A stretch of DNA of 64,000 nt from Methylobacterium brachiatum. Its GTDB lineage: Bacteria; Pseudomonadota; Alphaproteobacteria; Rhizobiales; Beijerinckiaceae. The position numbers and the translations under genes are program-made. The stretch lies in assembly GCF_020523825.1 (NCBI RefSeq), contig NZ_JAJALK010000001.1, positions 682,001-746,000 on the forward strand, in the 5' to 3' direction. A model generated the notes under the pieces. The model saw only the letters and a program-made list of their open reading frames with translations. It was not told where the DNA came from and did not search any database. This document shows, piece by piece, positions 37,945 to 46,542 of this stretch (its first letter is position 1; each line of letters begins with the position of its first letter).

Positions 37945-38961
37945 ATGTCCCTGCCCCCTGTCCTGATCACGGGCGTCGCCGGCTTCATCGGCAACGCGCT
38001 CGCGCTGCGCTTCCTCGAAGCCGGCCGGCCCGTCGTCGGTCTCGACAACGTCAACGCCTATTACGACGTCGGCCTGAAGGAGGCGCGGCTGCGGCGGCTC
38101 GAACCCTTCGCGGGCTACAGCTTCGAGCGCCTCGATCTCACAGACGGCGCCGGGCTCGCCGCGCTGTTCCGCCGCCACGGCTTCCGGACCGTCATCCATC
38201 TCGCGGCGCAGGCGGGTGTCCGCCATTCGCTGACCGACCCGCATGCCTACGCGTCGAGCAATCTCGTCGGCTTCCTGAACATCCTCGAAGCGTGCCGGCA
38301 CGGCGGCGTGGCGCATCTGCTCTACGCCTCCTCGAGCTCGGTCTACGGCGCGGTCACGGCCATGCCGTTCTCGGTCCACCAGAACGTCGACCATCCGGTG
38401 AGCCTCTACGCGGCGACCAAGAAAGCCAACGAGCTGATGGCCCACAGCTACAGCCACCTCTACGGGCTGCCGACCACGGGCCTGCGCTTCTTCACCGTGT
38501 ACGGGCCCTGGGGCCGGCCCGACATGGCGATGTATCTGTTCACCCGCGCCATCCTGGCCGGCGAGCCGATCCAGGTCTTCAACGAAGGCCGGATGCGCCG
38601 GGACTTCACCTATATCGACGACATCGTCGAAGGGATCGTCGCGCTCTCCGAGAAGCCGGCCGCCCCGAACCCGGCCTGGAGCGGCGACGCCCCCGATCCC
38701 GGCACGAGTGCGGCGCCTTACCGGGTCTACAACATCGGCAACAACGAGCCGGTGGAGCTGATGCGGATGATCGCGCTTCTCGAGGAGGCGCTCGGACGCA
38801 AGGCGGAGACGATCCTGCTGCCGATGCAGCCCGGCGACGTCCCGGCCACCTACGCGGATATCGAGGATCTGACGCGCGCAACCGGCTTTCGTCCGGCGAC
38901 CCCGCTGAAGCTCGGCATCGAGCGCTTCGTGGCGTGGTACCGGAGCTATCACGGCCTCTGA
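37945..38961 (+). CDS. NAD-dependent epimerase, UDP-glucuronate 4-epimerase type
   Basis: This 338-residue extended short-chain dehydrogenase has NAD-binding GVAGFIGNALA near residue 8, catalytic YAATK (Tyr-x3-Lys) and the SSSSVYG active-site Ser. The stretches DNVNAYYDVGLKEARL, TVYGPWGRPDMA and FTYIDDIVEGI are characteristic of UDP-GlcA 4-epimerases making UDP-galacturonate for surface polysaccharide. The ATG at 37945 is preferred over the upstream in-frame start. Its 3' end overlaps the convergent small membrane gene by 13 bases. Confidence 0.92.
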   Translation: MSLPPVLITGVAGFIGNALALRFLEAGRPVVGLDNVNAYYDVGLKEARLRRLEPFAGYSFERLDLTDGAGLAALFRRHGFRTVIHLAAQAGVRHSLTDPHAYASSNLVGFLNILEACRHGGVAHLLYASSSSVYGAVTAMPFSVHQNVDHPVSLYAATKKANELMAHSYSHLYGLPTTGLRFFTVYGPWGRPDMAMYLFTRAILAGEPIQVFNEGRMRRDFTYIDDIVEGIVALSEKPAAPNPAWSGDAPDPGTSAAPYRVYNIGNNEPVELMRMIALLEEALGRKAETILLPMQPGDVPATYADIEDLTRATGFRPATPLKLGIERFVAWYRSYHGL

Positions 38962-39143
38962 GCGCGACGCCGATAGCCGAGCAGGGCCGCGATCCCGACG
39001 AAGATCGCCAGAGCCGTCCACATCCCGCCTTCACCGAGCTTGCCGACGACGACCCACAGACGGTCCGGCTCCTCGGCGACTGTGAGCACGACCACGCCGA
39101 GCGTGCTGAGCGTGACTAGGATCGCCAGGGCGCGAAAACTCAT
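38949..39143 (-). CDS. small two-helix membrane protein, unknown
   Basis: This 64-residue protein has two hydrophobic helices (about 5-23 and 41-57) with a charged loop between and a basic tail (YRRRAQRP). It has no recognised family. It overlaps the epimerase gene end by 13 bases on the opposite strand. Confidence 0.5.
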   Translation of the reverse strand: MSFRALAILVTLSTLGVVVLTVAEEPDRLWVVVGKLGEGGMWTALAIFVGIAALLGYRRRAQRP

Positions 39144-39456
39144 GGCGGCGCTCCGCTGCCGGCGTCGCCGATTGCGCGCGATCCGGCTCGATCAGCTTAC
39201 GGCGCCACGGATCGCCCGTGCAATCCGATGCGGCTCCGAGCCCGCGCCGGAACGCGCCGCTTTCCAGCTTCCATCCGTCGCAGGCGGTGAAGCGCGCGGC
39301 CGGGTGTTGAGGGTCTGGCCGGCCGGCTCATCCACCGGGACGACGGCTTCGCACGGCTAGGCCGTTGCACCACGGGTGTGTATTATTTAGAGCTGTTCCA
39401 GGCAGGCAAGCTCTGCTCTAAACGCTGCCGCGTCAGCGGCCATAAGGAGGAAATCC
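39144..39456. other. 313-base intergenic region upstream of the cytochrome c gene
   Basis: No gene is supported. The last 80 bases become AT-rich and include TATTATTTAG and the inverted repeat listed separately, so the cytochrome promoter is expected there. Confidence 0.5.
39386..39422. promoter_or_regulatory. candidate operator upstream of the cytochrome c gene
   Basis: The 8-base arms TTTAGAGC/GCTCTAAA are separated by 21 bases and end 34 bases before the cytochrome start. The left arm together with the following TGTTCC loosely resembles an Irr/ICE half-site, but the match is poor. Confidence 0.3.
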
Positions 39457-39822
39457 ATGCGTTCTTTCGTTCTCGGCGCCGTCCTTGCCGCCCTGATCCC
39501 TCTCTCGGCGCAGGCCCAGGAGGCCGGTGATGCGGCCGCCGGCGAGAAGGCTTTCGCCCCCTGCAAGGCGTGCCACAATTTCCAGAAGAACGGCGTGGGT
39601 CCGGACCTCAAGGGCGTCGTGGGTCGTAAGGCCGGCGTCTACGAGGGCTACAACTTCTCGGCCGCTCTCAAGAACTCGGGCATCACCTGGGACGAGGCCA
39701 ATCTGCACGAGTGGCTGAAGAACCCGAAGGCGAAGGTGCCCGGCACCAAGATGATCTTCCAGGGCTACCCCGACGACAAGAAGATCAACGACGTGATCGC
39801 CTACCTCAAGACCCAGTCCTGA
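39457..39822 (+). CDS. secreted class I cytochrome c
   Basis: This 121-residue protein has a signal peptide (1-20, cleaved after SAQA). The heme c motif is CKACH (36-40), followed by NGVGPDLKGVVGRKAG typical of c2/c550-type cytochromes. The likely axial Met is in GTKMIF near residue 99. It is a periplasmic electron carrier, possibly between a quinoprotein dehydrogenase or the bc1 complex and an oxidase. A near-perfect AAGGAGG precedes the ATG, consistent with high expression, and a strong terminator follows. Confidence 0.94.
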   Translation: MRSFVLGAVLAALIPLSAQAQEAGDAAAGEKAFAPCKACHNFQKNGVGPDLKGVVGRKAGVYEGYNFSAALKNSGITWDEANLHEWLKNPKAKVPGTKMIFQGYPDDKKINDVIAYLKTQS

Positions 39823-39852
39823 TCCGTCGCTCTCGCGCGTGAACTGATTCCG

Positions 39853-39880
39853 GGGCATCCGCGCGGACGCGCGGATGCCC
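39853..39880 (+). terminator. rho-independent terminator of the cytochrome c gene
   Basis: Perfect 12-bp arms GGGCATCCGCGC/GCGCGGATGCCC with a 4-base loop are followed by TCGTGCATTC, 30 bases after the stop. It also faces the convergent ohrR-like gene and may serve both. Confidence 0.75.
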
Positions 39881-39911
39881 TCGTGCATTCTGGGCCGGCG
39901 CGGGCGGCAAA

Positions 39912-40430
39912 CTAGTCCGGGATGAGGCCGTTCTGAAGGCCGAGCCGCAGGGTGACGAGGTCGTTCAGCAGGTCCTTCCGGCCCTGCATGTCGAGGCCGG
40001 TCCGGTCGCCCGCCTCGTCGGGCAGGCAGGCGAGCACGTCGCGCAGCTTCGCGCCGGCCGGCGTGAGGAAGATGCTGACCTGGCGCTCGTCCGCCCGATC
40101 CCGGGCGCGCCGCACGCGACCCGAGGCCTCCAGGCGCTTGAGCAGCGGGGTCAGGGTCCCGGAATCGAGGAACAGGCGGTTGCCGATCTCCTTGACCGAC
40201 AGGCCATCCTCCTCCCAAAGCACCAGCAGGACGAGGTATTGCGGGTAGGTCAGCTCATGCTGCCCGAGAAGAGTGCGGTAGGCCCGGCCGAAGGCGTGGG
40301 CCGCGGCGTAGACGGCGAAGCACAGTTGGTTGTCGAGGCGCTGCCGGTCCCGCTGCGATAGCTGGTCGACGGTCGCACGACCCGCCTGGTTCGGCTCAGC
40401 GCCGCTCTGCGAGGCAGTCGGGCCTGACAT
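39912..40430 (-). CDS. MarR-family regulator, OhrR-like
   Basis: This 172-residue winged-helix repressor has C37 in [11 protein letters not shown], which aligns with the peroxide-sensing cysteine of OhrR, and a second Cys near residue 140 (LACLPDE). The DNA-binding segment is [25 protein letters not shown], and the wing includes [12 protein letters not shown]. Organic hydroperoxides would oxidise it and release DNA. I start at the ATG at 40430. A palindrome TACCGGTA (40465-40472) and a half OhrR box TACAATT (40510-40516) lie upstream. No ohr gene is adjacent. Confidence 0.88.
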   Translation of the reverse strand: MSGPTASQSGAEPNQAGRATVDQLSQRDRQRLDNQLCFAVYAAAHAFGRAYRTLLGQHELTYPQYLVLLVLWEEDGLSVKEIGNRLFLDSGTLTPLLKRLEASGRVRRARDRADERQVSIFLTPAGAKLRDVLACLPDEAGDRTGLDMQGRKDLLNDLVTLRLGLQNGLIPD

Positions 40431-40555
40431 CGGTTGAACTCTCTCTGGTAAAGGCGGGCTATCGTACCGGTATGCCGAAGGGCGACTCTTAGTCAGTTCG
40501 TGAAACCTGTACAATTCTCGGAGACGGACGACGTGCCATCCATCCTCTGCGGCGT

Positions 40556-41494
40556 TCAGCCGTCCATGAGGGGGTGCAGGTCTCGTACCATCGCCTTCAG
40601 GCGTTCATCGAGAACATGCGTGTAGATCTGCGTGGTCGAGATGTCGGCGTGCCCCAGCAATTCCTGGACGATGCGCAGATCGGCGCCGTTCTGCAGCAGA
40701 TGGCTGGCGAAGGCATGCCGCAGCACGTGCGGGCTGACGCGGTCGGGACGTAACCCGGCGGCGACCGCCACGGCCTTCAGGTCCCGGGCGAAGGCCTGCC
40801 GGGTGAGATGGCCGCTGTCGCTGTCGGCCGGGAACAGCCACGGGGATTCCTCGGGCACCGCGGCGAGGTGCGCGGTCATCGCGACCCGGGACGCCTCGGT
40901 CAGCGGGACGAGCCGCTCGCGGCCGCCCTTGCCCTTGATGAACAGGTAGCGCTCCCGGGTGGTGCCGGCGGCGCGCGGCAGGGCGACGAGCTCGGAGACG
41001 CGCAGGCCGGTGGCGTAGAGAAGCTCGAGCAGGCAGACCATCCGGCGGGCGCGCCGCGCCGGCCCCGCCTCCGTGGCGGCCGCGGCCGCTTGCGCGGTGG
41101 CCAGCAGTCCGTCCACCTCGGCGATCGACAACACCTTCGGCAGGGTCCGGCCCCGGCGCGGGCCCGAGACCGCGACGCTCGGATCGGCCTCGGCATAGCC
41201 CTCGGCATAGAGAAACTTGTGGAAGCCGCGCACGCAGGACAGGCGGCGCGCCGCCGACGAGGCCATGAGGCCCCGCGTCTCCAGATCCGCCACGAAGGCC
41301 CGGAGGCTGTGCGTATCGGCCTCCTCGAGCGGGATGCCTGCGCGACGTAGATAGGCGAGGTAATCGTCGAGATCGCGTCGATAGGCGGCCAGGGTGTTGG
41401 CGCCGGCCCCGCGCTCGGCGGCGAGCATGTCGAGATAGGCGGCGACCTCCGGGGAGGGGAGAGGAGCCGGGGCGCCGTCCGGGACCGCGCTCAA
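40556..41494 (-). CDS. xerD: site-specific tyrosine recombinase XerD
   Basis: This 312-residue recombinase has an N-terminal SAM-like core-binding domain (about 14-105) and a catalytic domain with R165 (TGLRVSEL), K189, H256 and R259 (HVLRH), H282 (GHADIST) and Y291 (QIYTH). With XerC it resolves chromosome dimers at dif. The only start compatible with length is a TTG at 41492-41494 that overlaps the upstream small-gene stop. Nothing indicates that it belongs to an integrated element. Confidence 0.92.
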   Translation of the reverse strand: MSAVPDGAPAPLPSPEVAAYLDMLAAERGAGANTLAAYRRDLDDYLAYLRRAGIPLEEADTHSLRAFVADLETRGLMASSAARRLSCVRGFHKFLYAEGYAEADPSVAVSGPRRGRTLPKVLSIAEVDGLLATAQAAAAATEAGPARRARRMVCLLELLYATGLRVSELVALPRAAGTTRERYLFIKGKGGRERLVPLTEASRVAMTAHLAAVPEESPWLFPADSDSGHLTRQAFARDLKAVAVAAGLRPDRVSPHVLRHAFASHLLQNGADLRIVQELLGHADISTTQIYTHVLDERLKAMVRDLHPLMDG

Positions 41495-41643
41495 CGGCTG
41501 CCCGGTTGAAGCTTCGAGGCCGGGATCGTCACGGTCATCTCCCGGGGGGTCGGGACCACGAAATTCGCCAGCGCGAACATCGCCGCGAAGACGAGACCGG
41601 CCAGGATCGCGATGGTGGCGAAGAAACGAAACAGGGTCGGCAC
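41491..41643 (-). CDS. small single-pass membrane protein coupled to xerD
   Basis: This 50-residue protein has a membrane helix (about 8-26, ATIAILAGLVFAAMFALA) followed by a periplasmic-looking tail VVPTPREMTVTIPASKLQPGSR. The start is a GTG at 41643 and the stop overlaps the xerD TTG start. The function is unknown; relatives upstream of xerD are known to me only as hypothetical proteins. Confidence 0.6.
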   Translation of the reverse strand: MPTLFRFFATIAILAGLVFAAMFALANFVVPTPREMTVTIPASKLQPGSR

Positions 41644-41886
41644 GTCGGTCGAACCTCGGGCAGACGGGCGCAGGCAGCGGGAGGGGAGCGCACGAAAAGC
41701 CCTCCCAAGATGTCGCGAGAGATCGGTTTCCACCACGCGATCGCGGCGCTGACAAGGCCTGGAAGGACACAGGGATGCGTTTCGCTGGCCGCTTGAATCG
41801 CGCTAAGAGCCTGGCGCAGGATTGAAAGCCCTCCGCGAGGCGCGTGCGGGGCGGCGACAGGGAGCCGGAGACGCCACGACCATGCG

Positions 41887-42498
41887 ATGCTGCCGTCGAT
41901 GAACGAAGGGGACGTCGGTGAACCGATCGAGGCGCGCCTGCGCCGGGCGCTGGGCCTGCGCTCGATCGTGCTCGTCGGCTTGATGGGGGCGGGCAAGAGC
42001 ACGGTCGGCCGGCGCCTGGCCAGCCGGCTCGGGCTGATCTTCAAGGACGCCGACAGCGAGATCGAGGCGGCGGCCGGCCTGACCATCCCCGACATCTTCG
42101 CGATCTACGGCGAGCCGAGCTTCCGCGACGGCGAGGAGCGGGTGATCTCGCGTCTCCTGCGGGCCGGGCCGCTGGTGCTTGCCACCGGCGGCGGCGCCTA
42201 TCTGCGCGAGGCGACCCGGGCGCGGATCCGGGAATCGGCCATCTCGGTCTGGCTCAAGGCCGATCTCGACGTGCTGATGCGGCGGGTGCGCAAGCGCGGC
42301 AACCGGCCCCTGCTCCACACCGAGGATCCCGAGGCGACGATGCGCGACCTGATGGCGGTCCGCCACCCGGTCTATGCGGCGGCCGACGTGGTGGTGATTT
42401 CCCGGGAAGTCTCCCACGACCGTGTTGTCCAGGACGTGCTGGAAGCTTTGGACGCGCACCTGAACGCCGCGGCCCCGAGCCCGATCGCGGCTCAATAA
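41887..42498 (+). CDS. aroK: shikimate kinase
   Basis: This 203-residue cytosolic kinase has the P-loop GLMGAGKST near residue 31, shikimate-binding DADSEIE, FRDGEERVI and the GGGAYLR motif. The LID arginine lies in RGNRPLL. It phosphorylates shikimate in aromatic amino-acid synthesis. ATGs at 41887 and 41899 are both possible; neither has a clear ribosome binding site. aroB follows after 22 bases, the usual pairing. Confidence 0.95.
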   Translation: MLPSMNEGDVGEPIEARLRRALGLRSIVLVGLMGAGKSTVGRRLASRLGLIFKDADSEIEAAAGLTIPDIFAIYGEPSFRDGEERVISRLLRAGPLVLATGGGAYLREATRARIRESAISVWLKADLDVLMRRVRKRGNRPLLHTEDPEATMRDLMAVRHPVYAAADVVVISREVSHDRVVQDVLEALDAHLNAAAPSPIAAQ

Positions 42499-42520
42499 CG
42501 AAGACCGAGCGAGCCCATCC

Positions 42521-43666
42521 GTGACCGAGCCCTCGACCCATCCTGTTCCCCTGACGGTCCACGTGCCGCTCGATGCCGGGCGCGACTACGACGTCCTGAT
42601 CGGGCGCGGCCTGATCGAGACGGCCGGCGCTCGGGTGGCCGCCCTCGGGGGCCGGCGGGCGGCGATCGTCACCGACGCGAACGTCGCCGCTCTCTACGGT
42701 GATCGCCTGCGGACCAGCCTGGAGCGCGCCGGCCTCGGTTCCGGGATCGTCACCGTGGCGCCGGGCGAGGGCTCGAAATCCTATGCCGGCTACGCGCAGG
42801 TCTGCGACGGGTTGCTGGCCCTGAAGGTCGAGCGCGGCGATCTCGTCGTGGCGCTCGGCGGCGGCGTGGTCGGCGATCTCGCCGGGTTCGCGGCCGCGAC
42901 TTTGCGCCGGGGCGTGCGCTTCGTGCAGGTCCCGACCAGCCTGCTCGCCCAGGTCGATAGCTCGGTGGGCGGCAAGACCGGGATCAACGCCCCGCTCGGC
43001 AAGAACCTGATCGGCGCCTTCCACCAGCCCCGCCTGGTGCTCGCCGATACGGCGACCCTCGACACCCTGTCCGAGCGCGAGATGCGGGCCGGCTACGCGG
43101 AGGTCGCCAAATACGGGCTGATCGCGGATGCCGGGTTCTTCGACTGGTGCGAGGCCAACTGGCGCGGAATCTTCTCCGGCGGTCCCGAGCGCGAGGAGGC
43201 GGTTGCCGCCTGCTGCCGCGCCAAGGCCGCGGTGGTCACCCGTGACGAGCGGGAGGACGGCGAGCGCGCTCTGCTCAATCTCGGCCACACCTTCGGCCAC
43301 GCTCTGGAGCGGATCACCGGTTACGACTCGGCGCGGCTGGTGCACGGGGAGGGGGTCGCGATCGGCACGGCCCTGGCCTTCCGGTTCTCGGCCAGGCTCG
43401 GGCTCTGCCCCGGGCAGGATGCCGGCCGCGTCGCCAACCACCTGGCGCTCGCCGGCCTGCCGACCCGTCTCCAGGCGGTGCCTGGCGGCTGCGGCGACGC
43501 CGACGCCCTCGTCGAGGCGATGGCCCAGGACAAGAAGGTCCGCGACGGCGCCCTGACCTTCATCCTCGCCCGCGGGATCGGCCAGAGCTTCATCGCTCCC
43601 GGGATCGACCGGTCCGACGTGCGGGCGTTCCTGCAGGACGAGCTCGCCGCCGACCTGCGCCCCTGA
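42521..43666 (+). CDS. aroB: 3-dehydroquinate synthase
   Basis: This 381-residue NAD- and metal-dependent enzyme converts DAHP to 3-dehydroquinate. NAD-binding GGGVVGDLAGFAAAT and substrate/metal residues in QVDSSVGGKTGIN, LNLGHTFGHALE and HGEGVAIG are all present. It starts at a GTG. With aroK it forms a two-gene operon for early shikimate-pathway steps; tRNA-Thr follows 139 bases later. Confidence 0.96.
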   Translation: MTEPSTHPVPLTVHVPLDAGRDYDVLIGRGLIETAGARVAALGGRRAAIVTDANVAALYGDRLRTSLERAGLGSGIVTVAPGEGSKSYAGYAQVCDGLLALKVERGDLVVALGGGVVGDLAGFAAATLRRGVRFVQVPTSLLAQVDSSVGGKTGINAPLGKNLIGAFHQPRLVLADTATLDTLSEREMRAGYAEVAKYGLIADAGFFDWCEANWRGIFSGGPEREEAVAACCRAKAAVVTRDEREDGERALLNLGHTFGHALERITGYDSARLVHGEGVAIGTALAFRFSARLGLCPGQDAGRVANHLALAGLPTRLQAVPGGCGDADALVEAMAQDKKVRDGALTFILARGIGQSFIAPGIDRSDVRAFLQDELAADLRP

Positions 43667-43805
43667 CCCTGCCATCGGCCTTGCCTTGCGCCGGTCGGAC
43701 CGCTAAGAGCCTGCCACATCCGGGACGGTTCAGACCGTCGCGAGATTCTGGCTCGGATCATCCCCGGGACAGGAGGTCGAGGTCGGTTCGCCGATCTTGC
43801 CGGTT

Positions 43806-43880
43806 GCCGGTGTAGCTCAGTGGTAGAGCAGCGCTTTCGTAAAGCGAAGGTCGGGGGTTCAAATCCCTCCTCCGGCACCA
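43806..43880 (+). tRNA. tRNA-Thr (anticodon CGT)
   Basis: A full 75-base cloverleaf includes the encoded CCA. The acceptor is GCCGGTG/CTCCGGC, the D arm contains GTAGCTCAGTGGTAGAGC, the anticodon loop is TTCGTAA and the T arm is GGGGG-TTCAAAT-CCCTC. CGT decodes ACG threonine codons. Two positions do not pair canonically: U6-U67 in the acceptor and G27-A43 at the base of the anticodon stem. Confidence 0.93.
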
Positions 43881-44071
43881 TTTCCTCTGCAAGCTGGTCC
43901 AGGCGCGCAGGCGATTCGGAAACATTCCAGCCTGTTGCAGCTGCTTCGATGGATCGTCGGGCGGCGCGGTGTGGAATTCCGCCCCCGTCTGTCATCGTCC
44001 GCGGAACCGGACGCACCGTCCCCGTGTAGGGCGATCGGTGCCGTTTCTCGGCGCAGCAGACGGGATACGCC

Positions 44072-44641
44072 ATGAAAGCCGAGATCCTGGGCGTCCGGTT
44101 CGTCCACGAGGGCTGGAGCCGGTTCGGGATCGCGACGGTGCGTCTCGCCGACGGCGCCGTGGTCGAGCGCGAGATTGAGGATCACGGCAATTCGGTCGGG
44201 GTCCTGCCCTATGACCCGGAGCGGAAGGTCGCCACGCTGGTGCGCGAGCTGCGGGTACCGCCCCTCTTCGCCGCCGGTGAGCAGGTGCAGCTGGAAGCGC
44301 CGGCCGGCCTGATCGACGACGGCAGCCCGGAGGAGAACGGCCGCCGGGAGGCGCTCGAGGAGGTGGGCCTGCGCCTGCACGACCTCGAATTCGTCGGCGC
44401 CACCTATTCCTGCGCCAGCCTGACGACGGAAAAACTGCACCTCTACCTCGCGCCCTACGGCCGGGCGGATCGCGCCGAGGGCGGCGGCGGCGCCGAGGGC
44501 GAACACGAGAACATCCGGATCGTGGAGATGCCGCTCGCCGAACTCGCCGGCATGGCGGACCGGGCCGAACTCAACGACCTGAAGACGTTGACGCTGGTCC
44601 TGGCCCTGCGCGCCCGGCATCCGGAGCTTTTCGCGGCGTGA
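44072..44641 (+). CDS. Nudix hydrolase, NudK/ADP-sugar pyrophosphatase-like
   Basis: This 189-residue protein has a Nudix box at G79-L100 ending REALEEVGL. It aligns by eye with the box of GDP-mannose hydrolase NudK, including its GL.D....E layout, with Ser where NudK has the first Glu. The N-terminal beta domain and LEAPAGLIDDG lead-in are typical of nucleotide-sugar pyrophosphatases that act as dimers. The substrate is probably GDP-mannose or ADP-ribose. A small open frame overlaps its stop codon. Confidence 0.85.
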   Translation: MKAEILGVRFVHEGWSRFGIATVRLADGAVVEREIEDHGNSVGVLPYDPERKVATLVRELRVPPLFAAGEQVQLEAPAGLIDDGSPEENGRREALEEVGLRLHDLEFVGATYSCASLTTEKLHLYLAPYGRADRAEGGGGAEGEHENIRIVEMPLAELAGMADRAELNDLKTLTLVLALRARHPELFAA

Positions 44642-44727
44642 GAATCCGCTATCGCGTATTCGCGCAATGGTTGATCACCGGCGCGGTGTTTCTCGCGGTC
44701 GCCTGGATCGCGTTCCATCTGCGCTGA
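44638..44727 (+). CDS. 29-residue membrane peptide overlapping the Nudix stop
   Basis: A GTG at 44638 overlapping the Nudix stop (GTGA) opens a 29-codon frame. It has a basic start (RIRYR), a hydrophobic helix LITGAVFLAVAWIAF and the end HLR. The tight overlap and membrane-helix composition suggest a real small protein, but there is no family to support it. Confidence 0.35.
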   Translation: MRIRYRVFAQWLITGAVFLAVAWIAFHLR

Positions 44728-44755
44728 GCAGACCCCCGTCTCAGGAAACGAAGCG

Positions 44756-46474
44756 ATGAGCGAAGACGCCGGCACCGCCGAACCGCACGGCCTCGACCGG
44801 GGTCTCACCAATTACGGCGACCGCGATTTCGCCCGCTACCTGCGGCGGTCCTTCGCCCGGTCCATGGGCATCTCGCGCACCCTTCTGGACAAGCCGGTGG
44901 TCGGCATCGCGATGACTCCGTCGGGGTTCAACAATTGCCACCGGAGCATGCCCGAGCTGGTGGAGGCGGTCTCCCGCGGGGTGCTCGCCGCCGGTGCCCT
45001 GCCGCGCCCGTTCCCGACCGTGTCGCTCGGGGAGGTTTTCCTCAATCCGACCAGCATGATGTACCGCAACCTCATGGCCATGGACACGGAGGAGATGATC
45101 CAGGCCCAGCCGATGGATGCGGTCGTGCTGATCGGCGGCTGCGACAAGACCGTGCCGGCCCAGCTCATGGGTGCGGCCTCGGCGGGCCTTCCGGCGATCC
45201 AGGTGGTGACCGGCCCGATGTCCACCGGGCGCCATCGCGGCCAGCGGCTCGGCGCCTGCACGGATTGCCGGGGCTTCTGGGCCAAGTACCGGGCCGGGAC
45301 GGTGGATGCGGAGGAGATCGCCGAAGTCGAGGGCCGGCTCTCGGTCACGGCCGGCACCTGCGCGGTGATGGGCACCGCCTCGACCATGGCCTGCATCGCC
45401 GAGGCGCTCGGCATGTCGCTGCCGGGCACTGCCGCGATCCCGGCGGTGCATTCGGACCGGCTGGTCGCCGCCGAGGAGACCGGCCGCGCCGCCGTGCGGC
45501 TGATCCAGACCAAGATCACCCCGGCTGAGGTCATCACCCGCGAATCCGTGGAGAACGCGATCCGGGTCCTGATGGCGGTGTCCGGCTCCACCAACGCCAT
45601 CGTGCACCTGACGGCCATCGCCGGGCGCCTCGGCATCCGCATCCCGTCCGGGCGCTTCAACGAAATCTCGGACGAGACCCCGGTGCTGGTCGACCTGAAG
45701 CCCGTGGGCGACGGCTACATGGAGGATTTCCACGCCGCGGGCGGCATGGGTGCGCTGCTCCGCGAACTGCGCCCGCTCCTGCATCTCGGCACCGTGGACG
45801 TGGAGGGCCGCACCCTCGCCGAACGCCTGGACGAGCCGCCCGGCTGGGTCGACCGCTCGGTCATCCGCGCCTTCGACAATCCGGTTTCGCCAGTGGGCGG
45901 GCTTGTGGCGCTCAGCGGCAACCTTGCCCCCGACGGGGCGATCTTCAAGCGCGCCGCCGCGACGCCGGAGCTGTTCGAATCCGAGGGGCGGGCGGTGGTG
46001 TTCACCGGCCTCGAAGACCTCAGCCGGCGGATCGACGACCCGGACCTCGACGTAGCCCCGGGCGACGTGCTGGTGCTTCAGAATGCCGGGCCGCACGCGG
46101 CCGGCATGCCGGAAGCGGGCTACCTGCCCATTCCCAAAAAGCTCGCCCGGGCGGGGGTGAAGGACATGGTGCGGATCTCCGACGCGCGGATGTCCGGCAC
46201 GGCCTTCGGGTCGATCGTGCTGCACATCGCCCCGGAGGCGGCCATCGGGGGCCCGCTCGGCGCCGTCCGCGACGGCGACCGGATCCGCCTGTCGATCCGG
46301 GACAAGCGGATCGACCTGCTGGTGGACGAGGCCGAGATCGCCCGCCGGCTCGCCGACCATGAGCCGCCGCCAGCGCCCAAGCGCGGCTACAAGGCGCTCT
46401 ACCGGCGCACCGTCACCCAGGCGCCGGACGGCTGCGACTTCGACTTCCTGATTGGGGAGGGCGAGCCGCGCTGA
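44756..46474 (+). CDS. IlvD/Edd-family dehydratase (sugar-acid type)
   Basis: This 572-residue Fe-S dehydratase has cluster cysteines C61 (NNCHRS), C129 (GGCDKT) and C202 (TCAVMG), and Lys131 available for carbamylation and Mg binding. The SGTAFG motif carries the catalytic serine. The length and motifs match arabinonate/xylonate-type dehydratases better than dihydroxy-acid dehydratase IlvD. It should convert an aldonate to a 2-keto-3-deoxy acid. A thiolase gene follows after 68 bases. It depends on the Fe-S machinery encoded at 50.5 kb. Confidence 0.88.
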   Translation: MSEDAGTAEPHGLDRGLTNYGDRDFARYLRRSFARSMGISRTLLDKPVVGIAMTPSGFNNCHRSMPELVEAVSRGVLAAGALPRPFPTVSLGEVFLNPTSMMYRNLMAMDTEEMIQAQPMDAVVLIGGCDKTVPAQLMGAASAGLPAIQVVTGPMSTGRHRGQRLGACTDCRGFWAKYRAGTVDAEEIAEVEGRLSVTAGTCAVMGTASTMACIAEALGMSLPGTAAIPAVHSDRLVAAEETGRAAVRLIQTKITPAEVITRESVENAIRVLMAVSGSTNAIVHLTAIAGRLGIRIPSGRFNEISDETPVLVDLKPVGDGYMEDFHAAGGMGALLRELRPLLHLGTVDVEGRTLAERLDEPPGWVDRSVIRAFDNPVSPVGGLVALSGNLAPDGAIFKRAAATPELFESEGRAVVFTGLEDLSRRIDDPDLDVAPGDVLVLQNAGPHAAGMPEAGYLPIPKKLARAGVKDMVRISDARMSGTAFGSIVLHIAPEAAIGGPLGAVRDGDRIRLSIRDKRIDLLVDEAEIARRLADHEPPPAPKRGYKALYRRTVTQAPDGCDFDFLIGEGEPR

Positions 46475-46542
46475 CGCGCGCGGCTTGATCCGCGGCCGCC
46501 CCGGGGCCATCGTTCGGCGAAGAATCGGGAGGAGTCGACCAT

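Noticed and set aside
41801..41813. 13-base identity CGCTAAGAGCCTG shared with 43701-43713, upstream of aroK and of tRNA-Thr
   Set aside because: Many 13-base matches are expected by chance in 64 kb; there is no further similarity around them.
43806..44071. Integration site at tRNA-Thr
   Set aside because: No repeat of the tRNA 3' end was noticed downstream and no integrase or mobile genes follow; xerD at 40556 is the housekeeping recombinase.
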